Of a stretch of 64,000 nucleotides of DNA, positions 58,079-64,000 are shown piece after piece; the stretch's first letter is position 1, and each line of letters begins with the position of its first letter. The stretch covers positions 620,001-684,000 of the forward strand of contig BRXU01000032.1 of assembly GCA_030267565.1 (NCBI GenBank). The letters run 5' to 3'. The position numbers and the translations under genes are program-made. Source of the DNA: Pleodorina starrii. Taxonomy: Eukaryota; Chlorophyta; Chlorophyceae; Chlamydomonadales; Volvocaceae. The notes beneath the pieces are model-generated. The model saw only the letters and a list, made by a program, of their open reading frames with translations, was not told the DNA's origin and made no database searches.

Positions 58079-58891
58079 CCGGGGGACCAGCGACTTGAAC
58101 GTCGCGCCCGGCTTCCCTCCCGCTGCAGCCAGGCGCAACGCGGCACGGATGCTTCGCTCCGAGCAGGCCACGTAGACGGCGGCCAGGCAAGCGAGAGCGC
58201 CACGGTACGGCCAGCCTCGGGCTGTGGTCAGCGGGCAGAGGCCCGCAACAAGCCGTTGCAGAAGGGGGCAAGGGGGTGGGGACAGGCGATCTCGATGTGA
58301 AAGCATCGGAGAGCACCCACATCACGGTTTGTTGGGATAACGGACGGGAACGGAAGCGGGTTCTGTGAGCTAAGTCTACGGAGTGTCAGGTAGATTGGGA
58401 GCTTCTTAGGCATTCATAACGCGCCGCAAGTGTGCAAGCGCTTCAAGGTGTTCTGGTTCCAAGCGAGCGAATCGACGCTTTGTTTGACCGGACAGTAAAA
58501 TGAGCGAAGCAAAGCGAAGCAAAACGGAGCCGAACAATTCCCGCTTTCACAGTTCACGTGCTACGGGCCAACGGGCAACCACCAACCATTCATCCAACTA
58601 ACTAATCAACCTACGGTAGTTTCAACCGTCTTCACAGAGCCAGTTGCGCTTACGCGTGTTAGTGGAGTCAGGGGCTTGGAGTCACAGCGGGCCGCGGCAC
58701 CGCCCGTTACCGAGTTGATGCTCGCCGCTTCTGCTTTCCGTACCGCTCGCACCGTAACCCAAGCCTTCAGCAGTGCCAACAGCCGACGCCTGGCCTGCAC
58801 CTACTCACCGCCCTGCCTGTCCTTCTTTGGGCCAAGAGGTGTCAACGCTGTCCAGCGAGGCGGGTGCTCGTCTCTCAACAAGAGTGCATTT

Positions 58892-58990
58892 CTCTGAGCT
58901 CCCAAGGGGTACCGGGGAGGGGAGGAAAGAAGGTCCCAGACTCGGAGTAGGGGAACGGCAGAGAGTGAACGCGTGTGTATGAAGGCGAGG
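58892..58990 (+). repeat. Dispersed repeat family 3, first-part copy
   Basis: CTCTGAGCTCCCAAGGGGTA ... GTGAACGCGTGTGTATGAAG, closely matching 45640-45740. Confidence 0.75.
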
Positions 58991-60372
58991 TCTGCGTTTC
59001 TCACGGCCGCTTGCAGCAACCCGCCTGTGGGTAGAAATGGCGGTGGAGGTAGGTGGAGGTGGACCCAAAGGACTCAACACGGTAGCTGGCACGAAGCAGC
59101 ACCGCGACGGTTGGATCACCAGCAGGTTCCGTACTAGGTACTAGGATGGGAACTGCAAGACTTCGAAACAGTGGGAACGGCGCAGCAGCCGTTCGTTTAG
59201 GGCATACATAGGGCCGCGAGAGGACGGACGGACTTCACGAGGAGCTTCCCAACGCACGAGGAGCAAAACCCAACATCATCACCGCCGATGAATGAATGAC
59301 CACATGTCGCGAGCGAGGGATGCGAGGGAACGAAGGAAGGGCATCATCTGGGAGGACAGGTCACATCCCACCAGCCAGCTAAAGCCTACATCGTGGCCAG
59401 CCGCGACAGTACAGCGAGGTGGTGGACTCCGCTCAGCGACGCAGTGATCAGGGCCGGTACTTACACACATGGCTTTACTAAGGGCGGACACATTTGCACG
59501 CGGCGTCTAGGAAAGGGCTCCAGCATTATGAGGGCCTGACTTTCTGCATGTACGGCGGCGGCGCCAGGTACGGATGGATTCCAGCAGCTGCCTCCACATA
59601 TCACTTAAGACCGTTCTTCCCCACCCGTTCTTGATAATGATCCACCCACATAGAAACGCGCGCGGAACAATACTTACTCATCGATTCAAGGCAATGGACT
59701 TCCTGGCCTCATCTTGCAGAGGCCCAGGTTTCGCCCGCCCCGTGGCGCGCGGTGCATGATTTCCATGGCACTGGAGAGGACTGCTGGCGCTCAAAAACCC
59801 GCATGAACTCAAATATACTTCTTATACATACAGGCGCGGTGCAGGCAAGGAGTGGAGCGCCTGTCGTCCCTTATCTCATCCGCAAGCGCACGCGACGACA
59901 AAATAAGCACCAGGCAGACCGGGCCTCCTCTCTGCATGCCGGCCGGTCGCTGAACTCAAAATTGGCATTGGACTTTGCACCGAGGGCAGAATGTGTCTTG
60001 CCTACGACAGTTCGTGGTTCGTGTCGTTGTGGCGAAGCGCAACGGAGCGCTTGGGTGGTTATTTCTCCCGCAGCAGCGTTTTGCTTTTTTTCCCGAAAGC
60101 GGCATGCAGCAATCCTAACATGGTGCCTTTTTGGTTGTTTCATCATAAAGATAGGAAAGAAAAAGGATTACGTGACGGCCCATGTATGCCGTTCCGCTCA
60201 TGCTCCGGGGCCCGCAATCGCCTTAATCATCGATCCTATAAAAGTCGTCCTACATGCACATTCCCTACTCGTTTTTAGCCAAACGTATTTGCCTTCAATT
60301 CTGATACCTGTCTGAAGTGATTTGTTGCCCTCCAAGGACAGCAAGCTCTCCTTGGTCAGTGAGACATTGGAA

Positions 60373-60516
60373 ATGGCTTCGTGTCACGTCCTGGCCCGCA
60401 AGCCTCAGCAGACCCGCACAGCTGCTGGCAAAGTCACAGTCGCTATGGCTGCTGGTTGTGCATCGGCCGGAGCGAAAATTGCCGCTGGTGTTCCGGTCGG
60501 CATCATGATGAGCTAG
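60373..60516 (+). CDS. Hypothetical 47-aa frame
   Basis: ATG-initiated frame MASCHVLARKPQQTRTAAGK ... GVPVGIMMS, Ala/Gly-rich with a basic N-terminal third and a hydrophobic end. It is superficially like a short organelle-targeted or single-helix membrane peptide, but matches nothing I recognise. It could be chance. Confidence 0.18.
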   Translation: MASCHVLARKPQQTRTAAGKVTVAMAAGCASAGAKIAAGVPVGIMMS

Positions 60517-61153
60517 AGCCTTACTTTTGCATCGGGACAAGTAGCACAACTCGACTCGAAATCGAGCTCCTTGTTGTAGTTTCGTTCATGAATTTGGGAA
60601 AATCAGCGTTGTTGCCAAGGTATTGACTCCAAGGTTGTGCCACTGCAGGCCGCTCGAGATCTTGGCAGCAACCGGCCACAGAGTAAGGCGCCGCAACACC
60701 GTCCTGCTAAACCTCGTTGGCAGGTGTGTGAAAATATGTCAAACCTGCCGTCATGATTTTTGTTGAGTGTTCTGCCTGCTGGTGCCAGCCAGCTGCCTGG
60801 TGCTTAGCTCTCCTAGCTAGGTCACCCGCTCTGTGCGTGCCGCGCATGCGCGCTCCACCATTCGTAAGGGGCCGCTGTTATAATGGGCGCGTGCATGCGT
60901 CAAAGCGTGGATCATGGCTCTGTATGTGGATGGGTATGTTTCGCGCTGCGGCACCTACTTCGTTCGTCGTCCTGCTGCCAGGAAACAGCACCGCGCGCGC
61001 GAGGCTTTGCTGCCATCAGCGCTACAACAGTCGTCACTTGCCATGACGCCCAGCGGCAGCCGGTAAGCAGCATCATTTTCATCTTCCCTCTCACAAACCC
61101 CCCATTTGCACCTCGAACCAGGAACCCCGCCGTCCTCTCTCGATCGCTTCCTT

Positions 61154-62068
61154 ATGAAACGCCGTTCCCTCCCCGCCTGCCATCCGCGCGCGCAGCTCTC
61201 GTACAAGCCCTCGGACCCCGTCGCCCTCAAGGCCGCCGAACCGCGCCGCGCCACCGCCCAGCTGGTGTCCGGCCTTACTCGTGGCAGCCCCACGCGAGGA
61301 GCTGCACCGCCCCTGCGAGTGCACAGCGGCATCCGCGTCTCACCCGGCGGGATCGCGCGGCCCCGGCTGGCACAGCCGCAGCGGTACAGCCCCCTCGCTG
61401 CCTCCATCGTCTCCCCCATCGACATGACCGCGACCACTGCTGCCGCCATTGCCACCGGCGGCAGCTTCACTAATGACTACACCCTCCCCACCCCAGCTTT
61501 GCGGTCCAACGCATTCGTCCTCGCGAAGCTCGCCGCCTGTGCCGAATCCGCCGTGTCACGCCTCACCTTCGCCCCCGCGTCCACCTCGTCGGGATGGTCC
61601 CACCGCACGGCCGCACCCGCGCTCCCGGCCGCACCGTCGTCATCGTCGCGATTGGCCGCCGCCTCGACCACCACCACCACCACCGCCAGCACAGCCAGCA
61701 CCACCGCCAGCACTGGCACCAGCACCTGCGGCTCCACGGTGTCGACCTTCACCACCGCATCTGATGAGCGTGAGGCCGCCACCGCCACCACCACCTCTGT
61801 TTCCCCCTTGGCCAGCACCGCCTCATCCTCCTCCTCCTTCACTCGCACCGCCTCCGACACCGCCAGCTCGTACGACAGTGATGAGGACTGCGAGCGCGAG
61901 AAGGAGGAGCAGGGGGAGGACGACCTGCCGCTGCTCGGCGCCTCGTTCATCGGGAACAGGGGCGTGTTCGTCGCCGCCGGGGAGGGCAGCGCTGCCCCTC
62001 CGCGGTGGTCCGGCATGGGCGCGGACAGGGCCGCTGAGGAAGACGGTGACAACAATGCCGCAGCATGA
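61154..62068 (+). CDS. Hypothetical Ser/Thr/Ala-rich protein, about 304 aa
   Basis: The frame opens at ATG 61154 (MKRRSLPACHPRAQ) and ends with TGA at 62068. The middle is Thr/Ser/Ala-rich (TTTTTTASTASTTAS), followed by an acidic patch (SSYDSDEDCEREKEEQGEDD) and a hydrophobic motif (LPLLGASFIGNRGVFVAAGE). Codon choice is strongly GC-ending as in the confirmed genes, and the acidic/hydrophobic C-terminal third looks protein-like. A 5' exon may exist: ATG 61044 is followed by a GTAAGC donor, but I could not join it in phase. The minus strand also has a long frame (61477-62106), less protein-like. Function unknown. TGTAA at 63004-63008 is the first signal downstream. Confidence 0.45.
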   Translation: MKRRSLPACHPRAQLSYKPSDPVALKAAEPRRATAQLVSGLTRGSPTRGAAPPLRVHSGIRVSPGGIARPRLAQPQRYSPLAASIVSPIDMTATTAAAIATGGSFTNDYTLPTPALRSNAFVLAKLAACAESAVSRLTFAPASTSSGWSHRTAAPALPAAPSSSSRLAAASTTTTTTASTASTTASTGTSTCGSTVSTFTTASDEREAATATTTSVSPLASTASSSSSFTRTASDTASSYDSDEDCEREKEEQGEDDLPLLGASFIGNRGVFVAAGEGSAAPPRWSGMGADRAAEEDGDNNAAA

Positions 62069-62700
62069 TGGGCTGCGGAGATGGGCTGCGTGTTGCGACA
62101 GCTCATCCGACCCGATTGCGTCCCTTGTTACGGTCGTGCGTGGCGGCAGTCAGCGTATGTCAGTGGAATGATGAACTCTTGTCCGACTGGACAGGCAGCA
62201 GGGGAAGGGGAAGGGGAGGGAGGGAGGGAGGGAGGGAGTGATGGGGCGCGTTCTTGCGACTGGAGCTAGCATTGGTGTCACTCGCTTCGAAGTACGCTCC
62301 CTTAACGTTTGTTGGCATGCATAGGTGGCGAATGCTTGGTCCGCAGGGCTGCTGTCGATCTAATCCACCTGGTATGTATGATCAGGCCTTTGTTGGAGAC
62401 GCGACATGAAACACAGCGGCCGAAGGACTGATAGTAGAAGCCGCATGTATGCCCGTCCGGTTCTTGTGGCGGCGACCATCCTTTCGTACATCCGTACTGC
62501 TGGGTGGACTGGGGTCCAGATCAGGCATCGTTATGCACGCGTGCACAGGCCGGTATCAACGAGATCGGGACTGGGCAGTTGTGGGTCGCCAGGAAACACG
62601 GGCGCGTGTAGTCGAATGCGTGCGCCGAGTGAAGTCGAGTGAAGCGGCCCCTGTGGACCCTAAGGCCCCTGTGTTTGTACGTGTCGTATACAGGGCGGCG

Positions 62701-62795
62701 AGGCAAGCCGAGCGAGACGCCATGTGGTGCGCCGACTTTGCTTTCCACACAATAATCCTACCTGTGGTATAGCGATTTCAGAGAGTAGTGGCGAG
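62701..62795 (+). repeat. Dispersed repeat family 3, second-part copy
   Basis: GCAAGCCGAGCGAGACGCCA ... GTAGTGGCGAGTG, matching the second half of 45640-45912. Confidence 0.7.
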
Positions 62796-64000
62796 TGATG
62801 AATGTGTATGGGACTCATCATAGGTGCGGGCGGCGGTGCATGTGGTGGCATCTACGGGTAGGTACCGCGGAGTGACCCGCGGTGCGTGTTCGGATACGGG
62901 CGCGCGCGGCGACATGTACGAAATGTATGTACGTGTACGGTATTGGCTATCGCAAATAAAGCTATCAGGACAGGTTCTACCCTTGTGTCGGTCCGGAGCC
63001 CACTGTAACAACCTGAGAAATGTTTAGAAAGGCAGACGGCCGTGAGTCGCTGACCAGCCGTTCCCGCATGCGTGCGCTGCCGCCTGCCAACTGCTGTGTG
63101 GGCATGGGTTACGGAGCAGCGCTTGGAGTCTGTCATACGTCATACGTACCTACCCATACCAACATCTTTACCTACCCCTGCAGATATGTTTTGACATGGT
63201 TGGGGAGTGCGTGCGTAACCCCATACATGCATACCTGAACACCTAACCATACGTATACACAAGCCCCAGGGGGGGCCATGGGCTAATTACCAAACGCCTA
63301 TGAGTACGACATCGCCAACAACACATTGGCAATACCGTAGCCGAGGGGAAACGCGCTCAACGATTGGAACACAGGCAGGAGGGCAGCAGGGTAGCGCAGT
63401 TCAGAACACGTCCGGGTAGGAGCGGAGCGTGCGTGCATGTTACCCCAGAGGCTCTGCCCGGCCGCTTTTGTCCGTTGCGCTCCTCTTTATCAGCACGTAC
63501 GTACGTACCTGCACTCTAAGCGGCCCGGAAGAGCCTCTGGGGCTCTGCCCCAGGCTGATAAAGAGGAGCGCAACGGACACGAGGCGTAGAGCAAGATGTG
63601 TTGTGCCCCCGGCAGCGGCAACCGCTCGGTTGCCCTCCCCCCGGTGCCCTGCTGTACCCGCACGCAACCTGTCGACTCGCGACTCGACCGTCGACTCGAC
63701 TCCGCATGGCAAGCAACGAGATTTGGGGCCCCTTCTCAAGTGTCCCAGTAACAACACCACATTGCAAAACAAAAGAAACCAAAATCCTGAGCTATTCTCA
63801 AGTCAACGACAACTGCCACACAGCCTTCGAGACAGGAACCCCCCCCCCAAGCCTCCTCAGCCCGCCCACTTGCAAGGCCAGCCCTACTTTGAGAACATGC
63901 CCAAGCCCAACCATCCACCTCCCAACCCATCGCACGAGGCATTGTTCATGCTCTCATTTACCAACCGGGAGTACCACCACCCGCCGCCCAGCCTCCCACC
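62796..64000. other. Right-end interval, no gene recognised
   Basis: It contains TGTAA at 63004-63008, the interleaved inverted repeats at 63446-63578 and otherwise unremarkable sequence up to the window edge. No supported coding frame. Confidence 0.45.
63446..63578. repeat. Two interleaved inverted repeats (A-B-A'-B'), one perfect over 25 bp
   Basis: B 63470-63494 (GTCCGTTGCGCTCCTCTTTA plus TCAGC) is the perfect reverse complement of B' 63554-63578. A 63446-63467 (CAGAGGCTCTGCCCGGCCGC plus TT) is complementary to A' 63518-63539 with about two mismatches. The order A-B-A'-B' makes the stems cross. Confidence 0.85.

Larger units (their letters stand above)
58079..61153. other. Gene-poor interval
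   Basis: It contains a dispersed family-3 copy (58892-58990) and scattered short frames. The only frame I would flag is 60373-60516. Composition is mixed and no splice-consistent gene could be assembled. Confidence 0.45.

Noticed and set aside
61477..62106. 209-aa minus-strand frame opposite the Ser/Thr-rich gene
   Set aside because: Its Val/Asp/Ala runs mirror the Thr/Ser repeats of the plus strand. The plus frame has the more protein-like acidic and hydrophobic segments.

Overview
This window is nuclear DNA from a green alga, most likely a volvocine chlorophyte (the Chlamydomonas/Gonium/Volvox group). The reasons are the GC-rich sequence with many short introns, TGTAA-type polyadenylation signals, a plant-type ALIX, a eukaryotic asparagine synthetase, a Tctex1 dynein light chain whose sequence looks algal and flagellar, a MYND-finger protein of a kind common in these algae, and abundant micro- and minisatellites. 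Nothing here is bacterial. I rebuilt the spliced genes by hand from homology, splice-site dinucleotides and codon-phase continuity. Most long open frames in the window are shadows in GC-rich introns.

Layout. About 0.4-10.0 kb, minus strand: 15 exons of an ALIX/BRO1 ESCRT-accessory protein whose C-terminal end lies off the left edge. Only 304 bp away, head to head, lies a 14-exon asparagine synthetase on the plus strand (10.3-20.9 kb, 582 aa). From 21 to 28.5 kb is a duplicated zone with three copies of a small secreted six-cysteine (knottin-like) peptide gene, two on minus and one on plus; the second and third are divergent and share an inverted-repeat promoter region. At 30.9-31.5 kb, minus strand, is a complete 4-exon Tctex1-type dynein light chain (114 aa). 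From 32.4 to 42.4 kb, plus strand, at least 13 exons encode a large low-complexity and coiled-coil protein with an IQ-like motif; it is unnamed and its 5' end is unresolved. From 42.4 to 47.5 kb is a repeat-rich gap. At 47.5-50.9 kb, plus strand, is a 2-exon MYND zinc-finger protein.

From 51 to 64 kb is repeat-rich, gene-poor DNA. It contains interleaved inverted repeats, a pair of ~1-kb direct repeats 4 kb apart, a 266-bp near-perfect palindrome that encodes the same acidic peptide on both strands, an AT-richer island with CArG-like sites, and one plausible Ser/Thr-rich coding frame at 61.2-62.1 kb.

The genes do not form a single pathway. ALIX serves membrane scission, asparagine synthetase nitrogen metabolism, and Tctex1 dynein motors. 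The most novel items are the knottin-like gene family, whose last cysteine loop varies while its precursor is conserved, and the nested fold-back locus at 54.2-54.9 kb, which could yield long double-stranded RNA. Several short interspersed repeat families recur through introns and gaps and look undescribed.
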